NCBI GenBank assembly: GCA_019694755.1
Contig: JAIBBI010000018.1
Span: forward strand, 1-56,562
Length of the DNA stretch: 56,562 bases
Direction of reading: 5' to 3'
Source of the DNA: Gemmataceae bacterium
GTDB lineage: Bacteria; Planctomycetota; Planctomycetia; Gemmatales; Gemmataceae
Every line of letters starts with the position of its first letter. Positions within the stretch are counted from its first letter, which is position 1. The notes below the pieces were generated by a model. That model was not told the DNA's origin, searched no databases, and saw only the letters and a program-made list of their open reading frames with translations. Shown here piece after piece: positions 36,232 to 43,729 of this stretch. The translations under genes were made by a program, and so were the position numbers.

Positions 36232-39200
36232 ATGAATTTTTCCAGCTGGTTTGTCGGGGTAATGCTGGCTTTTTCCCCGACACAGGACGCTTCGAGCAAG
36301 GCCGGATCCGACGCGGAAAGGAAGGGCCACCCCATGGCCGGGTTGCGACTGCGGTCGCTGGGGCCGGCCCTGATGTCGGGCCGGGTCGTCGGCTTTGCCG
36401 TTCACCCTGAGAACCGCAGCCGGTACTTCGCAGCTGTCGCCTCCGGCGGCGTATGGAAAACCGACAACGCCGGTGTCTCCTGGAAGCCTGTATTTGACGG
36501 CGAAGGCTCATACTCCATCGGCTGCATCACGATGGACCCGAAGAACCCCAACGTGCTCTGGGTCGGCACCGGCGAGAACAACAGCCAGCGCAGCGTCGGC
36601 TACGGCGACGGTGTTTACAAGTCCGTCGACGGCGGTCGAAGTTGGACCAACGTCGGCCTCAAGTCGTCCGAACACATCGCGAAGATCGTGATCGACCCGC
36701 GTGATTCGGACACTGTTTATGTCGCCGCGCAGGGCCCGCTCTGGGGGCCGGGCGGCGATCGTGGGCTCTTCAAGACCACGGACGGCGGGAAGACCTGGTC
36801 CCGCATATTGTTCATCAACGACGACACAGGCGTTACCAACATTGTGCAGGATCCCCGCGACCCGAACACGATGATCGCGGCATCGTATCAGCGGCGACGG
36901 CACGTATTCACGCTCGTTAACGGCGGGCCGGATTGCGGCATCCACCGAACAACCGATGGCGGCAAAACGTGGACGAAAGTCCGCGCGGGGCTGCCGACCG
37001 CGGACATGGGACGGATCGGGCTGGCGATGGCCCCGACGGACCCCGACACGATCTACGCCATCATCGAGGCGACCGACAAACAGGGCGGCATCTTCTGCTC
37101 CCGCGACCGTGGCGTGACGTGGGACAAACGGAACAGCTTCGATCAGCAGGCCCAGTACTATTCGCACATCGTCGTCGACCCCGAAAACAAGGACCGGTTC
37201 TATGTGATGAACGTCCTGATCCAGGTTTCCGACGACGGCGGCCGGACACTGAAGCCACTCGGCGGCCGCTGGGCCCATGTGGATTACCACGAGATCTGGG
37301 TCGATCCCACGAACCCGAACCATTACCGCGTCGGCTGCGACGGCGGAATCTACGAAAGTTTCGACCGGGCGGCGAACTGGCGGCACATCGCCAACCTGCC
37401 CGTCACGCAGTTTTACGACATTACCTGCGAGCAGACCGATACGCCGTTTTATAAGGTGTACGGCGGGACACAGGACAACAATACTCTCGGTGGCCCGGCC
37501 CGCACCCGCGACCAGGGGATCACGAACTCCGACTGGCAAGTAATCGTGGGCGGCGACGGGTTTCATTGCCGGGTCGATCCGCAGGACCCCGATACGGTCT
37601 ATGCCGAGTACCAGTACGCCGGGCTGATCCGGTACGACTGGAAGACCGGCACACGCGTTCCCATCCAGCCTCAGCCGGGCGCGGGTGAACCGCCCCTGCG
37701 CTGGAACTGGGACAGCCCGCTTATCATCAGCCCCCACTCCCATAAGAGGCTGTACTTCGCGGCGAACAAACTGTTCCGCAGCGACGATCGCGGCGACTCG
37801 TGGAAGGCCATTTCCGGCGACCTCACCCGGCAGCTCAACCGTGATCATCTGCCCGTCATGGGCAAAATCCAGCCGCCGGAAGCGGTTTCCAAGCACGTCT
37901 CCACCTCCTTCTTCGGCAACATCACCGCGCTTTCCGAATCGCCGAAAAAGGAGGGACTGATCTATGTCGGCACCGACGACGGACTGGTGCAGGTCACCGA
38001 AGACGGCGGCAAGAACTGGCGGCGCGTCGACCTGTTTCCGGGCGTCCCGGAAGGGACGTACGTGGCTCGCCTGCTGGCCTCGCAGCACGACGCGACAACG
38101 GTCTATGCCGCGTTCGACAATCACAAGAACGCCGATTTCGCGCCTTACCTGCTGAAGAGCACAGACGCGGGTCGGACTTGGACGAAACAGATGGGCGACC
38201 TGCCGGCCCGGGGCAGCGTGTACTCGATCGCCGAGGATCACGTGAACCCGAACCTTCTATTCGCGGGCACCGAGTTCGCACTCTATTTCACCACCGATGG
38301 GGGGCAGAAGTGGCATCGACTCCGCGGGCTGCCCACGATCAGTGTCCGAGACCTCGCCATCCAGAAGCCCATGAACGATCTGGTGATCGGCACCTTCGGC
38401 CGGGGCTTCTACGTACTCGACGACTATTCGCCGCTGCGGACGGCGACGCCCGAGACGCTGGCGAAATCGGCGGCCATCTTCCCGGTGCGCGACGGATTCC
38501 TGTACATGCCTACGACTCGCTTCGGCGGCGGCGGCAAGGCGTTTCTCGGCGAGGCGTTTTACGCGGCCGACAACCCGCCTTTCGGCGCGACGATCACTTA
38601 TCATCTGAAGGATTCCCTGCCGACGCTGAAGCAGAAGCGTAAGGACTCGCCGAAGAAGGATGCAGCCAGTTACCCGACCCAGGACCAGTTGCGGGCCGAG
38701 GCCGAGGAAGAAGAACCGGCCGTGCTGATGACCATCAGTGCGAGCGACGGCACGCCCCTGCGCGTGATCAACGTCCCGGGCACGGCGGGCATTCACCGCG
38801 TCTCGTGGGACCTTCGTCTTCCGGCGGCCAACCTGCCGCGAGTGCGAAACACGGAAGGCGACGACGACTTCTTCGGCTTCACGCCCGGCGGTCCGTACGT
38901 GGCTCCGGGAAAGTACCAGGTGACCCTATCAAAGCGAGTCCGCGGTGAAGTGACGCCTCTGGCGGGGCCGGTGGAGTTTCAGGTCAGGTATGTCGGGCCC
39001 GCACCGCTGCCCGCTGGCGACTGGAAACAACTCGCCGAGTTTCAGAAGCAGATTGTCAAGCTGCAGCGCGATTTGACGACGGCCCAGGGGACCGCTTCGG
39101 ATATCTCAAACCGCCTCGATGCGATCAAGGTCGCGTTGGACATCACGCCGACCGCGACGCCGGAAAGCCGGGTGCAGGTTCGCAAGCTGATCGAAGAGCA

Positions 39201-39492
39201 TCGCGCGACCTTGCGGAAACTCAACGGCGACGCGGTGCTGGCCGCCCGCAACGAACTGGTGCCCGAGTCGATCGCCCAGCGGGTCGGCACGGCATCTGCC
39301 GCAAACCAGACGATCGTCGCGCTGCCAACAGGCACGCAGCGTGAGCAGTACGCAATTGCCCGTAAGGAACTGGATGCCGAGTCGGTCGTGCTGAAAAACC
39401 GGATTGAACTGGATGTCAAAAAGCTGGAAGACATGCTCGACGAGATCGGCGCACCTTGGACGCCCGGCCGCCGGCCGGCCAAGGGCAAATAG
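36232..39492 (+). CDS. Secreted BNR/sortilin-like beta-propeller protein (1086 aa)
   Basis: Residues about 30-760 are filled by Asp-box/BNR repeats (VWKTDNAGVSWKPV; VYKSVDGGRSWTNV; LFKTTDGGKTWSR; LVQVTEDGGKNWRRV; LLKSTDAGRTWTKQ), forming one or two large propellers similar to the VPS10/sortilin and glycosidase-74 type. A beta domain follows (about 840-920, LRVINVPGTAGIHRVSWDLR), then an alpha-helical, probably coiled C-terminal end (about 930-1086). The N-terminus (MNFSSWFVGVMLAFSPTQ) is a plausible signal sequence. AAGG lies 8 nt before the ATG at 36232. No catalytic residues are evident, so binding is more likely than hydrolysis. Confidence 0.88.
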   Translation: MNFSSWFVGVMLAFSPTQDASSKAGSDAERKGHPMAGLRLRSLGPALMSGRVVGFAVHPENRSRYFAAVASGGVWKTDNAGVSWKPVFDGEGSYSIGCITMDPKNPNVLWVGTGENNSQRSVGYGDGVYKSVDGGRSWTNVGLKSSEHIAKIVIDPRDSDTVYVAAQGPLWGPGGDRGLFKTTDGGKTWSRILFINDDTGVTNIVQDPRDPNTMIAASYQRRRHVFTLVNGGPDCGIHRTTDGGKTWTKVRAGLPTADMGRIGLAMAPTDPDTIYAIIEATDKQGGIFCSRDRGVTWDKRNSFDQQAQYYSHIVVDPENKDRFYVMNVLIQVSDDGGRTLKPLGGRWAHVDYHEIWVDPTNPNHYRVGCDGGIYESFDRAANWRHIANLPVTQFYDITCEQTDTPFYKVYGGTQDNNTLGGPARTRDQGITNSDWQVIVGGDGFHCRVDPQDPDTVYAEYQYAGLIRYDWKTGTRVPIQPQPGAGEPPLRWNWDSPLIISPHSHKRLYFAANKLFRSDDRGDSWKAISGDLTRQLNRDHLPVMGKIQPPEAVSKHVSTSFFGNITALSESPKKEGLIYVGTDDGLVQVTEDGGKNWRRVDLFPGVPEGTYVARLLASQHDATTVYAAFDNHKNADFAPYLLKSTDAGRTWTKQMGDLPARGSVYSIAEDHVNPNLLFAGTEFALYFTTDGGQKWHRLRGLPTISVRDLAIQKPMNDLVIGTFGRGFYVLDDYSPLRTATPETLAKSAAIFPVRDGFLYMPTTRFGGGGKAFLGEAFYAADNPPFGATITYHLKDSLPTLKQKRKDSPKKDAASYPTQDQLRAEAEEEEPAVLMTISASDGTPLRVINVPGTAGIHRVSWDLRLPAANLPRVRNTEGDDDFFGFTPGGPYVAPGKYQVTLSKRVRGEVTPLAGPVEFQVRYVGPAPLPAGDWKQLAEFQKQIVKLQRDLTTAQGTASDISNRLDAIKVALDITPTATPESRVQVRKLIEEHRATLRKLNGDAVLAARNELVPESIAQRVGTASAANQTIVALPTGTQREQYAIARKELDAESVVLKNRIELDVKKLEDMLDEIGAPWTPGRRPAKGK

Positions 39493-39554
39493 CCGGTCGA
39501 GTCCCTGCGATTTTCCGGGCCCGCAACAAAACTGAAAAGCAGACGGGATTTTCC

Positions 39555-39583
39555 TTGACATGGCTCGTGATCGAGGATAAAAC
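39555..39583 (+). promoter_or_regulatory. Sigma-70-like promoter of the Rrf2 gene
   Basis: A perfect -35 box TTGACA (39555-39560) and a weak -10 TAAAAC (39578-39583) are 17 nt apart, 33 nt upstream of the Rrf2 start codon. Spacing and position fit well. Confidence 0.5.
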
Positions 39584-39616
39584 CAGACATCAGCATGTGA
39601 TTAGTGGCTCTGTATC

Positions 39617-40066
39617 ATGCTTACCAGGACGGGACTACACGCGATTCGGGCGATGGCGCTGCTGGGAAAACTGGCCGAGGGGGATTACGTCGGCACGCAG
39701 GTCATTGCGAAGGCCATCGGCGCTCCGCCGAATTACCTCGGGAAGTTGTTGCAGACGCTCGCCCGCTGTGGATTGGTGGTGTCACAGAAAGGCGCGGGCG
39801 GCGGATTTCGGTTGGCCTGTCCGGCTGCAGAAATCAGGCTCCTGGACATCGTCGAGCCGATTGAACACATCAGCCGATGGGCCAGCCGCGGTGCCGACTG
39901 GACGCAGTGCCCCGAGGCCGAGCCGCAATTCATGAGCGACCGGTGGACCAGAATCCGCGACGACTACGTCAGCATGCTCGAGCACACGACCGTCGCTGAC
40001 CTCACAGCCGGAGGAGAGCCGGCCAAATCTCCCCATCCGTCGCCCGCTCGAAAACGCAGGCCCTAA
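39617..40066 (+). CDS. Rrf2-family transcriptional regulator (149 aa)
   Basis: A winged helix-turn-helix protein of the Rrf2 family: MLTRTGLHAIRAMALLGKLA, then IAKAIGAPPNYLGKLLQTLA as recognition region and the wing GLVVSQKGAGGGFRLACPAA. The closely spaced Cys triad that binds Fe-S in IscR and NsrR is not present; cysteines occur at about 56, 75 and 96 only, so cluster binding is uncertain. The next gene is a broken ScdA_N-type gene and an AT-rich palindrome lies between them, which suggests this was a local regulator of a nitric-oxide or iron-sulfur stress gene. Confidence 0.88.
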   Translation: MLTRTGLHAIRAMALLGKLAEGDYVGTQVIAKAIGAPPNYLGKLLQTLARCGLVVSQKGAGGGFRLACPAAEIRLLDIVEPIEHISRWASRGADWTQCPEAEPQFMSDRWTRIRDDYVSMLEHTTVADLTAGGEPAKSPHPSPARKRRP

Positions 40067-40072
40067 TTTTGT

Positions 40073-40100
40073 ATATCAATATGCGAATATAGTCTGATAT
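40073..40100. promoter_or_regulatory. AT-rich inverted repeat, possible Rrf2 operator
   Basis: ATATCA-N16-TGATAT (40073-40100), with an overlapping CAATAT...ATATTG, stands out in GC-rich DNA between the Rrf2 gene and the start of the ScdA_N-like gene. Position and symmetry fit an operator for the adjacent regulator; no consensus for this subgroup is known to me. Confidence 0.35.
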
Positions 40101-40111
40101 TGGAGAATGGC

Positions 40112-40378
40112 ATGACGACCTACCCGGCCCCGCTCGACGCCAACTCCCTGATTCCCGATCTGCTCGCTTCCGCGCCGCAACTTCGGGCCGTCCTTGATCG
40201 TTACGGCCTGCGTGGTTGTGGCGGACGGCTTGGCCGGACGAGACGCTCGGGTTCTTTGCCCGGGCGCACGACGTACCCTTGCCCCGTCTTCTTGCCGATC
40301 TCCGGGCCGCTCTCGGCAAAGCGCCACCCGCCGCTCCCGCCCGGCCGACGCGATCTACCGCCGGTTCTTCCTGGCAGA
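40112..40378 (+). pseudogene. Frameshifted, truncated ScdA_N (DUF542)-type gene
   Basis: The first frame from the ATG at 40112 (GGAG upstream) gives LIPDLLASAPQLRAVLDRYG and then GCGG, the DUF542 pattern of Fe-S/NO-repair proteins. Similarity then jumps to the +2 frame near 40215 (PDETLGFFARAHDVPLPRLL, then DLRAALGKAPPAAPARP) and to a third frame near 40345 (ADAIYRRFFLA), the usual linker into a membrane part that is missing. So there are two frameshifts, and truncation at about 40378 where a transposase remnant begins. Sequencing error could explain the shifts but not the truncation. Confidence 0.6.
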
Positions 40379-40501
40379 ACGTGTCGAACTACGCGAGTTA
40401 CACTTCGCCGGTATTTGCTTGACAAAGACACGACACCGACTTGTATTTGCCCAGATCGATGGCCAGAATACGCTCGGCGGCTGTTACCTTGGTTGTGACC
40501 C
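40378..40501 (-). mobile_element. IS110-type transposase N-terminal remnant
   Basis: Reading the minus strand gives AERILAIDLGKYKSVSCL, then CQANTGEV, a stop, and LA-stop-FDTF. This matches the N-terminal DEDD region of IS110-family transposases, where the aspartate in AIDLGK is catalytic. Two stop codons and the lack of the rest of the gene show it is dead. It abuts the truncated ScdA_N-like gene and was probably the cause of that truncation. Confidence 0.6.
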
Positions 40502-40580
40502 TCCTCGAAGATTTCGTTGCGGGTGTCCGGGCGAGACGGTGTGGTAACTGTCAAATTACCCCACTCCCCCGGCGGCTCGG

Positions 40581-40988
40581 ATGGGTTCTTTCGACCACAA
40601 ACGGGTGTCGGATATGGATGACAAGTACTTTTCTCGAAATTCTTGCTGGTATAGGTTGGAAGACCGATTGGTTGTCCACGACAGTTTCAGTGCGAGCGCG
40701 CCTCGGATGATTACAATGGAGCCTTGGTACGAAGTGGTGTTCATGGCTGCCGACGGAGAACACACCGTCGGCGATTTCGTAAAGCACATGTCCGCCCAGT
40801 ACGAAGGCGGTGAACCAAAAGGTCTCCGACAACAGATACACGGGATTATTGGTACGTTGATTGATGAAGGTATCTTGCGTCTACATGGAGATTCTCAAAC
40901 ATTGCCTTCTTACTTCTCGGAAGAGTACTTCGAGAAGGATGCCGAATTCCGAAGACAGCAAATGCAGGCTGACGGCTTGATCGACTGA
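40581..40988 (+). CDS. PqqD/RRE-like small protein (135 aa)
   Basis: Residues about 30-105 follow the winged-helix pattern of PqqD-type RiPP recognition elements: YRLEDRLVVHDSFSASAPRM, a central EVVFMAADGEHTVGDFVKHM, then IHGIIGTLIDEGILRLHG. The acidic/aromatic C-terminal tail (SYFSEEYFEKDAEF) is extra. No radical-SAM enzyme or precursor-peptide gene is visible next to it, so it is an orphan. An alternative start is the ATG at 40614. Codon use is more AT-rich than in flanking core genes, in line with the decayed island around it. Function unknown. Confidence 0.6.
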   Translation: MGSFDHKRVSDMDDKYFSRNSCWYRLEDRLVVHDSFSASAPRMITMEPWYEVVFMAADGEHTVGDFVKHMSAQYEGGEPKGLRQQIHGIIGTLIDEGILRLHGDSQTLPSYFSEEYFEKDAEFRRQQMQADGLID

Positions 40989-41006
40989 TTCCGAGAACAA
41001 ATAGCT

Positions 41007-41162
41007 GCCGAACCGTCCTCATGGCCCACCGACTCAAGGGACGATGTGGCTCTGAAGACGGGTTCCTCATCCGCCAGACGGTGTTCCCGGCACCATCGAT
41101 CCCTGTTGACACTGTCGGTCGTCAATGCCTGGCCGCTTCGCGATGGTTCTTTCATCGGCTTC
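41007..41162. repeat. 156-bp dispersed repeat, copy A
   Basis: It aligns without gaps to 43240-43395 (constant offset 2233), about 76% identical by hand count, with a perfectly conserved 25-nt core CTCATGGCCCACCGACTCAA plus GGGAC. In both copies the minus strand has an open frame starting at the same aligned ATG (41112 and 43345), reading MSxxIxGAGxTxxRxxNPSx. Copy A starts 18 nt after the PqqD-like gene. Confidence 0.75.
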
Positions 41163-41567
41163 CGTCTCGGCGGTGACGTCTCTGCATCACCGCGTGGGAG
41201 CCTGGCCACACTGTGGTCGGGTTCAGTCCGAAGGACTGCGAGTACTCAGCCCGGAGCAACGATCCGGGTCTTGGCGGCAATCCGATGTCTGCCTGCAAGG
41301 CTGAGACATGCATGCTGCGAGCGACGGGTTCTCCCAGTCCGTTGGACTGGAGTGGTTTCGGGGCTTCGTGAACCCGGGGCGTTGCCCGCGGGCTGAGAAC
41401 TGTCCGCCCTTCAGGCGGAAGCGGGCCAGCGTCCTGGCATGCAAGTCGACACCGCAGTAGTATGAGCAATGCGTCTGGAACACGCACATGGTCCCGGCCT
41501 CCGCGGTGACGGGCCGGCCTGATCCCGGGTCGTGGGTAGTCGATAAAACGAGGTGCAGGTCAGATTC
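41163..41567. other. Decayed intergenic DNA with several hairpins
   Basis: No intact gene. It contains short perfect stems: CAGTCC-GAA-GGACTG (about 41223-41237) and CCAGTCCGTTGGACTGG (about 41335-41351). A REP-like inverted repeat CAGGTCAGAT/ATCTCACCTG follows at 41556-41580, overlapping the start of the next gene. A transposase remnant lies at 41427-41489. The stretch looks like mobile-element debris. Confidence 0.5.
41427..41489 (-). mobile_element. Second IS110-type transposase N-terminal scrap
   Basis: The minus strand reads CVFQTHCSYYCGVDLHARTL from an ATG at 41489, the start of a group of IS110-like transposases with the catalytic aspartate in GVDLHART. Similarity stops after about 21 residues, where the frame runs into unrelated sequence. 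It differs from the remnant at 40378, so two elements have decayed here. Confidence 0.5.
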
Positions 41568-42134
41568 ATGATCTCACCTGACCCCGTTTTCTTCGTGGAT
41601 GACACTTGTGGGGCGAGCGACGGATTGGTCAAGCGGTGCAACGGAAGCGATATCAGCAACTTCGACCTTGCCGCCGGCCCGCTATCGGTCGAAACTACTG
41701 TCATCTATGGTGAACGACCATCGCCGGCGTGTCATCTGGCGATTGCGATAATCAACTGTTCGCCGGAAATACAGATGACTCGTCCTTCGGATAACGAAAC
41801 GTGGCTAATTGAAACCGGCGACCTGGTCATCCGAAAGAAGGCCAAGTCCGGAGTCGAGAGCCTGTTGCCGTGGGAAGCGCTTGTTTACTGCCTGTGAGCC
41901 GCCGACTACGGAATGCGGAACGCCGGTGATCTCGATACCACGGCCGACGTTCACCCAGCGTTTCACCGGAAAGCTGCGAGTATTGCGAATCAACTGTCGT
42001 TACCGTTGACTCAAAATGCATTTTGTCTATCGAAGGACGATCTCGAGCTGCAGTATTTCGAGAGGTTCGAGCAAATTTGCGATGAGATCAAGGGAGCAAG
42101 GCCCGAGGACGCGGTCGAAGTGCGGACGCGGTGA
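41568..42134 (+). pseudogene. Unknown protein gene interrupted by one in-frame TGA
   Basis: A single frame runs from the ATG at 41568 to the stop at 42134 except for TGA at 41895-41897. Both sides look like one soluble protein of about 188 residues: ETTVIYGERPSPACHLAIAI and LIETGDLVIRKKAKSGVESL before, PWEALVYCL at the TGA, then AADYGMRNAGDL and DLELQYFERFEQICDEIKGA after. One TGG-to-TGA change (Trp) would create the break. I do not recognise the family. The start overlaps a REP-like palindrome, so the true start may be slightly downstream (for example GTG at 41595). Confidence 0.6.
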
Positions 42135-42238
42135 ACAAAACGTTCCACTTGACCGTGCCGACATTTCAGCTATTCGAGACGTCACGATTCTTGCGGTCGG
42201 CCCGGCAAGTGAACGTAACCATTAGCCGCAAAGACGAG

Positions 42239-42646
42239 ATGCACGAACTGACCGAAGCCGAGATGATCTGGAATCGCGCTTGTGGCGAAGATCCGCTACG
42301 AGTGTTGCCCGGTGATCGTGCTCTCACCGACTTGCTTCGTGCTCACGGTCTTGCCATGAATGGCGGCCTGCTGCACGCGGTGGAGTGCATGACTGCTGAG
42401 GAACTGTCCGACGCTTACGGCGGCTATCGATATTTTGGGATTGGTGACGTTGCTTCGTTGCTGGCTCGCGCTCGAGGAATCTTTGAAACCGCGGACGATC
42501 TTGAAAGCCATGAGCTGCAATTGGACATTGAGTATGCTCAATTGATCCCGTCCGACAGTTCGCTGGTTGAAAGATTCGAACAGCAACTGAAAACACGCCC
42601 GTCAGACTTTGCTCCGCTTCGGCCTATGGATGTGGGCAGCGGCTAA
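42239..42646 (+). CDS. DMP19/DUF4375-like small protein (135 aa)
   Basis: The protein begins MHELTEAEMIWNRACGEDPL; then GDRALTDLLRAHGLAMNGGL and HAVECMTAEELSDAYGGYRY, followed by a helical GIGDVASLLARARGIFE. This is the pattern of the DMP19/DUF4375 family, whose members include a DNA-mimic protein and many small acidic proteins next to toxin systems. No toxin gene is recognisable beside it. A GTG farther up (42131) would add 36 residues that do not fit the family. Function unknown; an immunity-type role is a guess. Confidence 0.65.
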   Translation: MHELTEAEMIWNRACGEDPLRVLPGDRALTDLLRAHGLAMNGGLLHAVECMTAEELSDAYGGYRYFGIGDVASLLARARGIFETADDLESHELQLDIEYAQLIPSDSSLVERFEQQLKTRPSDFAPLRPMDVGSG

Positions 42647-42714
42647 CGGGGCCGCATTACGGTTTTTCGGAGTTCATTGGTTTCTCGGCGGCCCCGGCTG
42701 CTGAGCTTTGTCGT

Positions 42715-43311
42715 TTGGCGGCGAAGGGCTTGGGTGTGGAGCATCGGTTGCCGTTCCCGGTGTTGGTTCGCCCGTGGGACGAACTCCCCGAGGACGAACG
42801 CGACTTCTTCTGCTTCGCCGACGACTACCTGCCGCTCCACCCAAACCACGCAGCCCAGATCGGCCTACTCGTCCCGGCGGACTCCGCCCGTCTGACCGAG
42901 TGGGTGTTCGCGACAATACCGCGTGGCTGGCCAGAGCGGGCGGAGCGGCGGTTCGAGCAGGAGAAGATGCTGACCGTCCGCGACTGCTGGAACGACCCGG
43001 CCCACCGCTCCGACGTTCGGCGGTGGCTGTATGAACGGGGCGTTCCGTTCCGCCGCACCGTGTACTTGGTCTACGAGCGGAACCGGGTGGTCCAGACGAC
43101 GTGGCGGATGGTGGTTCGGTACTGGGATGCGTTCGCTTGGTCGGTCGGGTACGCTATGGTGGCCGTCGATCATACGCTCCAGTGGGCCTGTTGCTTCCAC
43201 CACGAGGATGTGTTCGTCTTCGGCAGTCGCTGCAAGCACGCCGAAACGTTCTCATGGCCCACCGACTCAAGGGACAGTGACGGGCCAAGGACGGATTCTT
43301 CGTCCGCCTGA
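42715..43311 (+). CDS. Unknown protein, both ends uncertain (about 198 aa)
   Basis: Coding-like sequence with no family I know: FPVLVRPWDELPEDERDFFC, RDCWNDPAHRSDVRRWLYER, then VPFRRTVYLVYERNRVVQTT and FAWSVGYAMVAVDHTLQWAC. The frame is already open from 42571, and the upstream part also reads like protein (PHYGFSEFIGFSAAPAAELC), but no ATG or GTG exists there, so either TTG at 42715 is used or the 5' end has been lost. The last 24 codons lie inside repeat copy B (from 43240), suggesting that the natural C-terminus was replaced. Confidence 0.5.
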   Translation: MAAKGLGVEHRLPFPVLVRPWDELPEDERDFFCFADDYLPLHPNHAAQIGLLVPADSARLTEWVFATIPRGWPERAERRFEQEKMLTVRDCWNDPAHRSDVRRWLYERGVPFRRTVYLVYERNRVVQTTWRMVVRYWDAFAWSVGYAMVAVDHTLQWACCFHHEDVFVFGSRCKHAETFSWPTDSRDSDGPRTDSSSA

Positions 43312-43395
43312 TTGTGTATCCGGCGCCGCCGATCCTTTTTGACACTGGTGGTCGTAGCGACCTGGCTGCTGCGGGATGGTTCTATCGTCGACTTC
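43240..43395. repeat. 156-bp dispersed repeat, copy B
   Basis: Partner of the repeat at 41007-41162, in the same orientation and without gaps. It begins inside the end of the unknown gene at 42715 and carries the same minus-strand ATG frame (from 43345). A small stem GGACG/CGTCC (loop GATTCTT) is present in this copy only. Confidence 0.75.
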
Positions 43396-43729
43396 ACATC
43401 TCGTGGTTGTTGAACAACACCACGGCAGAGCCAAACAGCTCTACGGGGTCGGCCGGGATCGCCTTGCGGAGACTTCGGCTGTCGCCTCGCACGGCGACGC
43501 CCCAGAATCCTCTTCGTTCCGCCAGCGCGGCTATTCAAGACGGTGTAATGGACGGAGCGAGGTTCGATTTTCAGCGCAAGGGGAACGGTCCCATCCATGC
43601 AAGCCGATGCGACCCCGTTTCCGTTTTTGGGCCGCGACCGATTCAGGACCTCGAAAGATCTGTTTTTGCCTTGTTTTTCAGGCGTTCTCAGGTGCTGGCC
43701 ACGATGACGCGGAGTAGGATGACCAAGTC
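43396..43729. other. Intergenic stretch before the citrate-lyase-like operon
   Basis: I see no intact gene. A coding-like minus-strand snippet (LRKAIPADPVELFGSAVVLF, about 43410-43490) is interrupted soon after and may be another gene remnant. The operon promoter should lie between about 43600 and 43729, where T-rich sequence (TCTGTTTTTGCCTTGTTTTT) occurs, but I cannot define boxes. Confidence 0.4.

Noticed and set aside
40073-40100. FNR/NNR-type box upstream of the ScdA_N-like gene
   Set aside because: The sequence does not keep the TTGAT-N4-ATCAA spacing; it is listed only as a possible Rrf2 site.
41895-41897. TGA as a selenocysteine codon
   Set aside because: No SECIS-like hairpin directly follows, no selenoprotein family is recognised, and the neighbourhood is full of decayed genes; a Trp-to-stop mutation is simpler.
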